From positions 1 through 64,000 of the forward strand of contig JAWVFK010000024.1 in NCBI GenBank assembly GCA_033856175.1: a DNA stretch of 64,000 bases, written 5' to 3'. The notes below the pieces were generated by a model, which saw only the letters and a program-made list of their open reading frames with translations, was not told where the DNA came from and searched no databases. The position numbers and the translations under genes are program-made. Origin of the DNA: JAWVFK01 sp033856175. GTDB lineage: Bacteria; Actinomycetota; Thermoleophilia; Solirubrobacterales; 70-9. Below, piece after piece: positions 34,311 through 44,674 of the stretch; position 1 is the stretch's first letter; the number at the start of each line of letters is the position of its first letter.

Positions 34311-34318
<8 letters not shown>
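33167..34318 (+). CDS. carA: Carbamoyl-phosphate synthase small subunit
   Basis: A 383-residue glutamine amidotransferase subunit supplying ammonia to CarB. RGGFVLLEDGSRFDG, then GEVVFNTAMTGYQESVTDPS are typical N-terminal motifs. VVGICLGHQLLCRAVG carries the nucleophilic Cys, SQNHGFAV follows, and VQYHPEAGPGPHDARYLF has the His/Glu. I chose the TTG at 33167, which overlaps the preceding gene by 11 bp. No other standard start near the homology fits. It overlaps carB by 8 bp. Confidence 0.95.
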
Positions 34319-37414
<3,096 letters not shown>

Positions 37415-37418
<4 letters not shown>

Positions 37419-38305
37419 GCGCGACGCCGGCGCCCAGCCCCCCTCAGGGCCAGGAGATCGAGCGCGTCACGGCGCCGTTCGGGCGCCGGCTCTGCGACGT
37501 CGCCGCCAACCGCGCCAGCGGCGGCTACCGGGTCTTCTCGCTGCTCGACGGCGAGGGCCCCGAGCCCGCTGCGGGCCAGTTCTACATGTTGAGCGCGGCG
37601 AGCCGCTGGGACTCCGACGGCGAGCGCCCCTACCTGCCGCGCGCGTTCTCGTTCGCCGCCTGTGAGGCGCTCGGCGGCGCTCGGCGCCTCGATTTTCTGG
37701 TCGAGGCTGTGGGGCCGGGGACCGAGCGATTGGCGGCGCTGGCGAAGGGCGAGCAGGTCTGGGTCACCGGCCCCCTCGGGCGGCCGTTCGCGCCGCCCGG
37801 CGCGCTCGTCGACGGCGCGGCGGGGGCGATCCTCGTCGGCGGCGGCATCGGCGTCGCGCCCCTGGCGGTCTGGGCCGAGGCGCTGCGCCGGGCGGGGGTG
37901 CCGACACGCGTCCTGCTCGGTTTCCGCGACCGCAACCACTCGGGCGGGCTCGCGCTTTTCAGCTGCTCCGAGGTGCGCTTGGCCAGCGAGGACGGCCACG
38001 CCGGCCATCGCGGCTACGTCACCGACCTGCTGGGGGTGCTGCTCGAGGGCGACGACATCGGCACGGCCCCTGTCTATGCCTGCGGGCCACCGGCGATGCT
38101 CGAGGCGGTGCGGGCGATGTGCGCCGAGCGCGGCGTCGTCTGCGAGCTGGCGATGGAGTCGCCGATGGCCTGCGGCTACGGCGCCTGCTTCGGCTGCGCC
38201 GTTCCGCTCGCCGCTGGCGGCTACATGCGGCTCTGCGTCGACGGCCCGGTCGTCCGCGGCGATCAGATCCAGACGGCGCTGGTCGCCGGGACGGGCCACC
38301 GGTGA
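37415..38305 (+). CDS. pyrK: Dihydroorotate dehydrogenase electron-transfer subunit
   Basis: A 296-residue ferredoxin-reductase-like protein with FAD and one [2Fe-2S] cluster, passing electrons from dihydroorotate to NAD+. LPRAFSFAACEAL is the flavin-binding strand, LVGGGIGVAPLAVWAEAL the NAD-binding loop, and MACGYGACFGCAVPL carries cluster cysteines. It pairs with the class 1B PyrD encoded next. GTG start, overlapping carB and pyrD each by GTGA. Confidence 0.95.
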
Positions 38306-39192
38306 GCCCCGCAGTCGGCGCTGTGTCAATTGCCGGCATCGAGCTCGAGCACCCGGTGCTCAACGGCTCCGGGACCTTCGACGCGATCGCCGCGCGCCGC
38401 GCCTTTGGCGAGGCGCTGCTCGACGACTTCCCCTTCGCCGCCTTCGTCTCGAAGACGATCACCCTCGAGCCCCGCGCCGGCAATCCGCCGCCGCGCCTCT
38501 ACGAGACCCCGGCCGGGATGATCAACTCGATCGGCCTGCCCAACAAGGGCCTCGCCGGCTTCCTCGAGCACGACCTGCCGCAGCTCGCCGAGCTGGGGGT
38601 GCCGCTGATCGTCTCGGTGATGGCGACGAGCGCCGAGGAGTTCTCGCGGCTGGTCGCCGCCGTCGCCGAGCGCGAGGAGGTCGCCGCCCTCGAGCTCAAC
38701 GTCTCCTGTCCCAACGTCCACTCGGGCCTGATCGTCGGTGAGCGCCCCGAGGAGACCCGGGCCCTGCTCGAGGCGCTGCGACCGCTGAGCGCCAAGCCGC
38801 TGATCGTCAAGCTGACGCCGAACGTCGCCGCGCCGGCCGAGATCGCCGTCGCCGCCGAGGAGGGGGGCGCCGACGCCGTCTCGCTCGTCAACACCCTGAA
38901 GGCGCTGGCGATCGACGCCGCCACGGGCGAGCCCTGGCTCGGCGCCGGCCGCGGCGGGCTCTCCGGAGCGGCGATCCGCGCTGTCGCCCTGGCCCAGGTC
39001 AGCGACGTCGCTGCGGCGGTGTCGATCCCGGTCATCGGCATGGGGGGGATAGCCAGCGGTCGCCACGCCGCCGCTTTCATCGCCGCCGGCGCGACCGCGA
39101 TCGCCGTCGGAACCGAGAGCTTTCGCGATCCCCGCGCCGGCGCCAGGATTCGCGACGAGCTCGCCGAGCTGTCCGTCGCGGCGGCTCCCTAG
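38302..39192 (+). CDS. pyrD: Dihydroorotate dehydrogenase, class 1B
   Basis: A 296-residue TIM-barrel FMN enzyme oxidising dihydroorotate to orotate. LEHPVLNGSGTFDA, FVSKTITLEPRAGNPPPRLY, and GMINSIGLPNKGL are family-typical. The catalytic Cys is in LELNVSCPNVHSG. KLTPNVAAPAEIA and IPVIGMGGIASGRHA bind FMN phosphate. The GTG at 38302 overlaps pyrK (GTGA). It ends the operon; pyrE and pyrF are not in the window. The 97 bp to mihF holds a strong promoter and no evident terminator. Confidence 0.96.
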   Translation: MSPAVGAVSIAGIELEHPVLNGSGTFDAIAARRAFGEALLDDFPFAAFVSKTITLEPRAGNPPPRLYETPAGMINSIGLPNKGLAGFLEHDLPQLAELGVPLIVSVMATSAEEFSRLVAAVAEREEVAALELNVSCPNVHSGLIVGERPEETRALLEALRPLSAKPLIVKLTPNVAAPAEIAVAAEEGGADAVSLVNTLKALAIDAATGEPWLGAGRGGLSGAAIRAVALAQVSDVAAAVSIPVIGMGGIASGRHAAAFIAAGATAIAVGTESFRDPRAGARIRDELAELSVAAAP

Positions 39193-39254
39193 CGCTGCGG
39201 ATCGGCTCTCCAAACGAGGCCGGACGAATGTGTCGCAAAACGGAGACGTCTTCG

Positions 39255-39282
39255 TTGCAGCCCCGCGAGCCGTGGATATACT
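39255..39282 (+). promoter_or_regulatory. Promoter of mihF, leaderless
   Basis: TTGCAG (39255-39260), a 16-bp spacer, then TATACT (39277-39282) followed by CGCC. The GTG of mihF starts at 39290, 8 bp after the -10 box, so the transcript should begin at or within a base of the start codon. Confidence 0.65.
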
Positions 39283-39289
39283 CGCCGCC

Positions 39290-39631
39290 GTGCCCGCCCC
39301 CTCCAAGACCTCCATTGCCGCCGCCGCCGCTCCCGAGAGGTCACTGGATCAGCGAATGGAGGCGTTGCGGCGGGCAAACGACATCCGCAGCAAGCGGGCT
39401 CAGCTCAAGCGCGACCTCAAGGCCGGCAAGGCGCGAGTCCAAACCCTGCTGCTCGATCCGCCGGAGTACGTCCAGACGGCGAAGGTCTTCGACATGCTGC
39501 TCGCCGTCCCCAAGTACGGGCGCGTCAAGGCGAATCGCGTGCTCAACCAGTGCCGGATCTCACCGTCGAAGACGATCGGCGGGCTCTCCGAGCGGCAACG
39601 CACAGAGCTAGTTAGCCAGCTGCGCCGCTAG
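39290..39631 (+). CDS. mihF: Integration host factor, actinobacterial type (mIHF)
   Basis: A 113-residue nucleoid protein that bends DNA through a helix-two-turn-helix fold, specific to actinobacteria. LDQRMEALRRANDIRSKRAQ, then LKRDLKAGKARVQTLL, AKVFDMLLAVPKYGRVKANR, VLNQCRISPSKTIGGLSERQ match sIHF/mIHF. I chose the GTG at 39290 because it sits exactly where a leaderless message from the TATACT box would begin. The frame is open to 39230 but would then start upstream of the promoter. gmk follows 28 bp later, a conserved actinobacterial order. Confidence 0.95.
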   Translation: MPAPSKTSIAAAAAPERSLDQRMEALRRANDIRSKRAQLKRDLKAGKARVQTLLLDPPEYVQTAKVFDMLLAVPKYGRVKANRVLNQCRISPSKTIGGLSERQRTELVSQLRR

Positions 39632-39659
39632 CGCCGCCGCCAACCAGCGGCGCGGAAAC

Positions 39660-40220
39660 ATGGCCAAGGTCTTCGTCATCACCGGTCCCTCCGGCGTCGG
39701 CAAGGGGACGCTGATCGGCGAGCTGCTTGGCCGGGTCGAGGGGCTCGAGATGTCGGTCTCGGCGACGACGCGCGAGCCGCGGCCGGGTGAGCTCGACGGC
39801 CGCGACTACCACTTCCTGACCCGGCCGCAGTTCGACGAGCGCGTCGAGGGCGGCGAGTTCCTCGAGTTCGCGACCTACTCGGGCCACGTCTACGGGACCC
39901 TTCGCAGCGAGGTGGTCGACCGGCTGGAGCGCGGCATCTCCGTCGTCCTGGAGATCGAGGTCCAGGGCGCTCGCCAGGTCCGCGCCGCGATGCCCGACGC
40001 CGTCCTCGTCTTCATCGCCCCGCCCGAGGCGAGCGACCTGCGCAAGCGGCTGGCCGAGCGCGGTACCGACTCGGCCGAGGCGATCGAGAAGCGGTTGCGA
40101 ACGGCCGAGTCCGAGCTCGCCGCCCAGGACGAGTTCGGCCACGTCATCGTCAACGACGAGGTCGAGCGCGCGGCCGCCGAGCTCGAGCGGGTCGTTCGCG
40201 CCGAGCTGGCAAGCGGCTGA
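39660..40220 (+). CDS. gmk: Guanylate kinase
   Basis: A 186-residue kinase phosphorylating GMP to GDP. The P-loop is GPSGVGKGTLIGEL. SVSATTREPRPGELDGRDYH is the GMP-binding stretch, FLEFATYSGHVYGTLRSEV continues it, and LEIEVQGARQVR is also typical. It follows mihF and precedes rpoZ, linking nucleotide supply with transcription genes. Full length. Confidence 0.97.
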   Translation: MAKVFVITGPSGVGKGTLIGELLGRVEGLEMSVSATTREPRPGELDGRDYHFLTRPQFDERVEGGEFLEFATYSGHVYGTLRSEVVDRLERGISVVLEIEVQGARQVRAAMPDAVLVFIAPPEASDLRKRLAERGTDSAEAIEKRLRTAESELAAQDEFGHVIVNDEVERAAAELERVVRAELASG

Positions 40221-40253
40221 ACGGGCCCTGCCGCGGCGAAGGCTTCGAGTCTC

Positions 40254-40259
40254 TAGACT
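40254..40259 (+). promoter_or_regulatory. Candidate -10 box of rpoZ within an inverted repeat
   Basis: TAGACT (40254-40259) lies 8 bp before the rpoZ ATG and inside the inverted repeat GAGTCT-CT-AGACTC. No good -35 is seen. The spacing again suggests a leaderless message. Confidence 0.35.
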
Positions 40260-40267
40260 CGGGCGCA

Positions 40268-40501
40268 ATGATCATCAAGCCCCGTGTCGACAAGTTGATG
40301 GCAAACGTGGACTCCCACTACGCCGCCGTGGTCGTCGCCGCCAAGCGCGCGCGACAGATCAACGCCTACTACCACACGCTGGCCGAGGGGACTTTTGACG
40401 AGTACACCCCGCCGATGGTCGATACCGGCAGCGGCAACTACCTCACGATCGCCCTCGAGGAAGTCGCCGCCGGCAAGCTCAAGTACAGCTACCGCGCCTA
40501 G
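40268..40501 (+). CDS. rpoZ: RNA polymerase omega subunit
   Basis: A 77-residue omega subunit that clamps beta-prime and aids polymerase assembly. KPRVDKLMANVDSHYAAVVV, AAKRARQINAYYHTL, then LTIALEEVAAGKLKYSYRA match actinobacterial RpoZ. No Shine-Dalgarno is visible before the ATG, consistent with a leaderless start. coaBC follows after 30 bp. Confidence 0.95.
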   Translation: MIIKPRVDKLMANVDSHYAAVVVAAKRARQINAYYHTLAEGTFDEYTPPMVDTGSGNYLTIALEEVAAGKLKYSYRA

Positions 40502-40531
40502 CGCGGTCCCCCTCCAAAGGAGCCGCTTTCG

Positions 40532-41851
40532 ATGGCTCGCTTCCTTCTAGGTGTCAGTGGCGGCGTCGCCGCCTATAGGGCTCTCGAGCTGGCGCGGCTG
40601 GCGACCAGGGCCGGCCACGGCGTCCGCGTGCTGATGACGCCCGCCGCCAAGCGCTTCGTCGGGCCGGCCTCGTTCGAGGCGATCACCGGAGCGCCGGTGT
40701 TGAGCGACGAGTTCGAGCGCGACCCGATGCGCGGCGGCTTCCCGGGGGAGCCTGCGCCCGAGCACGACCCGATCGGCCACCTCGAGGTTGCCGCCAACGC
40801 CGACGCCTACCTGATCGCGCCGGCGAGCGCCAACACGATCGCCAAGCTCGCCGCCGGCATCGCCGACTCGATGCTGACCACCGCTTTCCTTGCCTGCGCT
40901 GCGCCGCGCGCCGTGGCGCCGGCGATGAACAACCGGATGTACGAGGACGCCGCGACCCAGGCCAACCTGGCGACGCTGCGCGAGCGCGGCATCCTCGTCG
41001 TCGACCCCGAGGAGGGCGCGCTTGCCTCGCGCGGCGAGCACGGCGTCGGCCGGCTGGCCCAGCCCGAGCGCCTGCTGGCCGCGCTCGAGTCGATGGCGCC
41101 GGCGCCGGCCGGCCCCTGGGACGGGCTGCGGGTTCTCATAACCGCCGGCGGCACCCGCGAGCCGATCGACTCGGTCCGCTACATCGGCAACCGCTCCAGC
41201 GGGCGCATGGGGCTGGCCCTCGCCGCCGCGGCGCGGGCTCGGGGAGCCGACGTCACCGTGATCGCGGCCAATGTCTCGCTGCCGGCCGCGCCCGGCGTCC
41301 GCGTCGTCGCCGTCGAGACCGCCGCCGAGCTGGCGGCGGCGACCGCCGCCGAGTTCGCCACCGCCGACGTGCTGCTGATGGCGGCCGCGGTGGCCGACTT
41401 CACGCCGGCCGCGCCGGCCGAGGGCAAGCTGGTCCGCGAAGGGGACGGCCTCGATCTCCGTCTCGAGCCGACGGCGGACGTGCTGGCCGGGCTCGCCGTT
41501 GAGCGGCGGCCGGGGCAGACGCTGATCGGCTTCGCCGCCGAGCACGGCGAGGGAGCGATCGACAGGGCGCGCCAGAAGCTCGCCCGCAAGGGAGTCGACG
41601 CCGTCGTCTTCAACGACGTCTCGCGCGCCGACATCGGCTTCGATTCCGAGGCGAACGAGGTCGTGATCGTCGAGCCCGGGGGAGAGCACGAACTGCCGCG
41701 CGCCTCGAAGGACGAGATCGCCGCCGCGATCCTCGACCGGGTCGCCGGGCTGCGTGCCGACGAGATGGGCCCAGAGCCCGCCCAGCCCCGGACGCGAAGC
41801 GGAGGAGCTGGCGGGAATAGGCCCCGCCGCCCCCGCAATGCGCCCAGCTGA
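40532..41851 (+). CDS. coaBC: Bifunctional phosphopantothenoylcysteine decarboxylase/synthetase
   Basis: A 439-residue coenzyme A biosynthesis enzyme. The CoaC flavoprotein half (1 to ~180) has GVSGGVAAYRALELARLA, APASANTIAKLAAGIADSML and APAMNNRMY. The CoaB half has VLITAGGTREPIDSVRYIGN, RSSGRMGLALAAAA, and IGFAAEHGEG, with the substrate lysine region ARKGVDAVVFNDVS. AAAGGAG precedes the ATG. A Pro/Arg-rich tail of about 25 residues follows the domain. The order gmk-rpoZ-coaBC is widely conserved. Confidence 0.97.
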   Translation: MARFLLGVSGGVAAYRALELARLATRAGHGVRVLMTPAAKRFVGPASFEAITGAPVLSDEFERDPMRGGFPGEPAPEHDPIGHLEVAANADAYLIAPASANTIAKLAAGIADSMLTTAFLACAAPRAVAPAMNNRMYEDAATQANLATLRERGILVVDPEEGALASRGEHGVGRLAQPERLLAALESMAPAPAGPWDGLRVLITAGGTREPIDSVRYIGNRSSGRMGLALAAAARARGADVTVIAANVSLPAAPGVRVVAVETAAELAAATAAEFATADVLLMAAAVADFTPAAPAEGKLVREGDGLDLRLEPTADVLAGLAVERRPGQTLIGFAAEHGEGAIDRARQKLARKGVDAVVFNDVSRADIGFDSEANEVVIVEPGGEHELPRASKDEIAAAILDRVAGLRADEMGPEPAQPRTRSGGAGGNRPRRPRNAPS

Positions 41852-41866
41852 GGAGGCGGGGCCTTT

Positions 41867-41872
41867 TACAAT
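41867..41872 (+). promoter_or_regulatory. Candidate -10 box of the TPR gene
   Basis: TACAAT (41867-41872) ends 6 bp before the ATG at 41879. The -35 region is not recognisable. It fits the same leaderless pattern as mihF, rpoZ and rbfA. Confidence 0.35.
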
Positions 41873-41878
41873 TGGGGC

Positions 41879-42262
41879 ATGAACGACGATCGCGGCGATG
41901 CTGCCGAGTCCGTCTACAGCCTCTACCGCCGTGGCGTGGAGCTGCTCGAGGATGGCGACTTCGAGCAGGCGGCGGTCCCGCTTGCCGAGGCGGCCCGCCA
42001 GGCTCCCGAGAAGAGCTCGGTGCGCGAGGCGCTCGGGCGCGCCTACTTCCGCAGCGCCCGCTACGCCGAGGCGGCGGCCGAGTTCGAGGCGGTCGTCGAG
42101 ATCCACCCGGTCAACGACTACGCCCACTTCTGCCTCGCCCGGGCGCTGACGCTGACCGGGCGCCGCGAGCGGGCGCGCCATCACCACGCGATCGCCGCCA
42201 ACCTGCGGCCCGAGCGCCGCGACTACCGCATCTACCGCGAGCGGCTCGCCCGCGGCAGCTGA
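41879..42262 (+). CDS. Small tetratricopeptide-repeat protein
   Basis: A 127-residue cytosolic protein with about three TPR-like helix pairs: YSLYRRGVELLEDGDFEQAA, VREALGRAYFRSARYAEAAA, and YAHFCLARALTLTGRRERA. Each shows the W/Y-L-G-A-Y pattern of TPRs, which bind other proteins. The partner is unknown. Such a gene is often found between coaBC and rimP in related actinobacteria, but I cannot give it a role. Confidence 0.85.
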   Translation: MNDDRGDAAESVYSLYRRGVELLEDGDFEQAAVPLAEAARQAPEKSSVREALGRAYFRSARYAEAAAEFEAVVEIHPVNDYAHFCLARALTLTGRRERARHHHAIAANLRPERRDYRIYRERLARGS

Positions 42263-42286
42263 GTCTGCGAAGCTCGCCTCGGCGAT

Positions 42287-42315
42287 TTGGCCGATCAGGC
42301 GTCCGCGGCTATACT
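42287..42315 (+). promoter_or_regulatory. Promoter of the rimP-nusA-infB operon
   Basis: TTGGCC (42287-42292), a 17-bp spacer, then TATACT (42310-42315) followed by CGCC. The transcript should start near 42322, giving an 84-nt leader that contains an attenuator-like structure. Confidence 0.6.
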
Positions 42316-42324
42316 CGCCAGACG

Positions 42325-42376
42325 CTTTTCAGAACCAATCGCTGGTCGAAAAGTGGGCGTGTGCCCACTTTTTTTT
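42325..42376 (+). terminator. Attenuator in the rimP leader: terminator with a competing hairpin
   Basis: The terminator is AAAAGTGGGC (42349-42358), loop GTGT, GCCCACTTTT (42363-42372), with eight T ending at 42376. It lies after the promoter and 30 bp before rimP. An alternative hairpin pairs CTTTTC (42325-42330) with GAAAAG (42348-42353), and inside it ACCA with TGGT. The two share bases 42349-42353, so they cannot form together. This is the arrangement of an antitermination switch on rimP-nusA-infB. Confidence 0.85.
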
Positions 42377-42405
42377 CGGCCATCGACCGGCAAAACGAGG
42401 ACGAA

Positions 42406-42834
42406 TTGAGCGACCTACAGAGCCGCATAGAGACGAAGCTCGCCGACGCCGAGCCCGGCGTCGAGCTGCTGGCGGTCGAGCCGGTCGGCCGCGACGCTCT
42501 GCGCCTCTACATCGACAGCCCTGACGGCGTCGACCTAGCGCTCTGCGAGCGGGTCACCAGCCATCTGCGCGACCTGCTCGCCGAGTATTCGCTCGAGGTC
42601 TCCTCGCCGGGCGCCGAGCGCCCGCTGACCAAGCCCGAGCACTTTCGCCGCTACCTCGGCAGCCAGGTGCGCGTTCGCACCCGCGAGCCGCTGGATGGGC
42701 GGCGCAGCTTCACCGGACGCCTGCTGCGCGCCGACGAGGGCAGCGTTCATCTCGATGCCGGCGACGGCGAGCTGGAGATCCCGCTCGAGCGAATCGGCCG
42801 GTCCAACCTGGTACCCGAGGAGATTCAGCAATGA
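42406..42834 (+). CDS. rimP: Ribosome maturation factor RimP
   Basis: A 142-residue assembly factor for the 30S subunit. VELLAVEPVGRDALRLYIDS and CERVTSHLRDLL, followed by YSLEVSSPGAERPLTKPEHF, are the RimP signature. The C-terminal SH3-like domain has VRVRTREPLDGRRSFTGRL. The TTG at 42406 has GAGG five bases upstream. The frame is open much further upstream but crosses the terminator. The stop overlaps nusA by ATGA. It heads the classic rimP-nusA-infB operon. Confidence 0.95.
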   Translation: MSDLQSRIETKLADAEPGVELLAVEPVGRDALRLYIDSPDGVDLALCERVTSHLRDLLAEYSLEVSSPGAERPLTKPEHFRRYLGSQVRVRTREPLDGRRSFTGRLLRADEGSVHLDAGDGELEIPLERIGRSNLVPEEIQQ

Positions 42835-44672
42835 GCAAGGAGATCGTCGAGGCCATCAAGGGCCTCGAGCAGGAGAAGGGCATCGCCGCCGACAAGCTGA
42901 TGGACGCCCTCGAGGACGCGCTGCTCTCGGCCTACAAGAAGTCCCCGGGGTCGGCCAAGTACGCCCGTGTCGACCTCGACCACCAGACCGCCGACTTCCG
43001 CGTCTTCGAGCTGATCGTTCCCGAGGATCTCGAGGAGCGGCTGCTCGTCGAGCAGGCCGCCGACGAGGAGGCGCGCGCCGCCGAGGAGGCCGAGAACGGC
43101 GATGGCACCGCCGAGGCGACGCCGGAGCCCCAGGGCCTCGTCGACCCCGAGACCGGCGAGCGCCGCGAGCCTGAGGAGCCGGAACTGGAGCTCGAGCGCC
43201 TCGAGCCTTACAAGGATCAGATCAAGAGCCGTGACGTGACGCCGGAGAACTTCGGCCGGATCGCCGCCCAGACCGCCAAGCAGGTCATCCTGCAGCGGAT
43301 CCGCGAGGCCGAGCGGGCGATGATGTTCGACGAGTACCAGGACCGCGTCGGCGAGCTGATCACCGGCATCATCCAGCAGTCCGACAGCCGCTACACGCTC
43401 GTCCAGCTGCGCGAGCGGGTCGAGGCGCTGCTGCCGAAGTCAGAGCAGGTCTGGGGCGAGCGCTACGACCACGGCATGCGGATCAAGGCCGTCATCACCG
43501 ACGTCTCCTCCGCCAGCAAGGGCCCGAGCATCGTCGTCTCGCGCCGCCACCCGGAGCTGATCATGAAGCTGTTCGAGCTCGAGGTTCCGGAGATCGCCGA
43601 CAAGCTCGTCGAGATCGTCAACGTCGCCCGCGAGCCCGGCTACCGCTCGAAGATCGCCGTTATCTCACACGCCGACGGCGTCGACCCGGTCGGCGCCTGC
43701 GTCGGCCCGCGCGGCTCGCGCGTGCGGATGGTCGTCTCCGAGCTGCGCGGCGAGAAGATCGACATCATTCCCTACAACGAGGAGCCCGCCCGCTTCGTCG
43801 CCAAGGCGCTCTCGCCGGCTCGCGTGCGCGAGGTTCTCGTCGACGACGCCGACAAGCAGGCGACGGTGATCGTTCCCGACGACCAGCTCTCGCTGGCGAT
43901 CGGCCGCGACGGCCAGAACGCTCGCCTCGCCGCTCGCCTGACCGGCTGGCGGGTCGACATCAAGTCCGAGACCGAGTTCAGCCGCGAGGATGCCTCGATC
44001 GAGTACGAGGGCGAGGAGGAGGCCGACGGCCGCTGCTTCGCCGTCCTCTCCAACGGCCGCCGCTGCCCGAACGCGCCGCTGCCCAGCTCGCGCTACTGCG
44101 GCCTGCCCCAGCATCAGTCGCTGGCCCGCTTCCAGACCCACCAGGTCGCCGTGCTGACCGGAGTCAGCGACGAGGACATCGCCATCCTCTCCAACCCCGA
44201 GGCCGACGAGGCCGAGGTGGCGAGGATCGTCGAGCCGGCCGAGGCCAGCTTCGACGAAGCAGCCGCCGCCCAGGCCGCCGAGGAGGCCAAGGCCGCGGAG
44301 GAGGCTCAGGCTGCCGCCGAGGCCGCCGCTGCCGAGGCTGAAGCCGCAGCAGCCGCCGAGGCCCAGGCCACCGCCGCAGCGGCAGCGGCAGCCGAGGAGG
44401 CTGAGGACGAAGACGAGGAGGAAGACGAGGACGAAGACGAGGCTGAGGACGAGGAGGAAGCAGAGGACGAAGACGCAGAGGACGAGGACGAGGAAGCAGA
44501 GCCCGTGGCCCAAGAGGAAGAGCCGGCCGACGCGGCCGAAGAGGAAGAGCCGGCCGACGAAGCCGACGAGGAAGAGCCGGCCGACGAGGCCGACGAGGAG
44601 CCTGCCGACGCCCCCGATGAGCCTGGCGAAGCCGTCGCCGAGCCCGAGACGCAGGCAGCAGAGTCCAGCTGA
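42831..44672 (+). CDS. nusA: NusA with an added Cys/His motif and long acidic tail
   Basis: A 613-residue transcription elongation/termination factor; usual actinobacterial NusA has about 330-350. The N-terminal polymerase-binding domain (1-150) carries an acidic insert near 75-120. S1 is at about 185-250, KH1 and KH2 at about 255-385 (IAVISHADGVDPVGACVGPR, GSRVRMVVSELRGEKIDIIP). After KH2 comes C-x9-C-x10-C-x4-H (about 401-428, from CFAVLSNGRRC to YCGLPQH), which looks like a small zinc-binding site. Residues ~475-613 are almost entirely Ala, Glu and Asp with EEPADEADE repeats. No ylxR gene lies between nusA and infB. ATGA overlap with rimP. Confidence 0.95.
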   Translation: MSKEIVEAIKGLEQEKGIAADKLMDALEDALLSAYKKSPGSAKYARVDLDHQTADFRVFELIVPEDLEERLLVEQAADEEARAAEEAENGDGTAEATPEPQGLVDPETGERREPEEPELELERLEPYKDQIKSRDVTPENFGRIAAQTAKQVILQRIREAERAMMFDEYQDRVGELITGIIQQSDSRYTLVQLRERVEALLPKSEQVWGERYDHGMRIKAVITDVSSASKGPSIVVSRRHPELIMKLFELEVPEIADKLVEIVNVAREPGYRSKIAVISHADGVDPVGACVGPRGSRVRMVVSELRGEKIDIIPYNEEPARFVAKALSPARVREVLVDDADKQATVIVPDDQLSLAIGRDGQNARLAARLTGWRVDIKSETEFSREDASIEYEGEEEADGRCFAVLSNGRRCPNAPLPSSRYCGLPQHQSLARFQTHQVAVLTGVSDEDIAILSNPEADEAEVARIVEPAEASFDEAAAAQAAEEAKAAEEAQAAAEAAAAEAEAAAAAEAQATAAAAAAAEEAEDEDEEEDEDEDEAEDEEEAEDEDAEDEDEEAEPVAQEEEPADAAEEEEPADEADEEEPADEADEEPADAPDEPGEAVAEPETQAAESS

Positions 44673-44674
44673 CA

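Noticed and set aside
41872..42405. Upstream extension of the rimP frame
   Set aside because: It runs through the TPR gene in another frame and through the leader terminator; RimP homology begins at the TTG at 42406.
44380..44660. Acidic repeats at the nusA 3' end as a frameshift or assembly artefact
   Set aside because: The frame stays open with a consistent Ala/Glu/Asp composition, and infB begins 2 bp after the stop, so it is a genuine tail.
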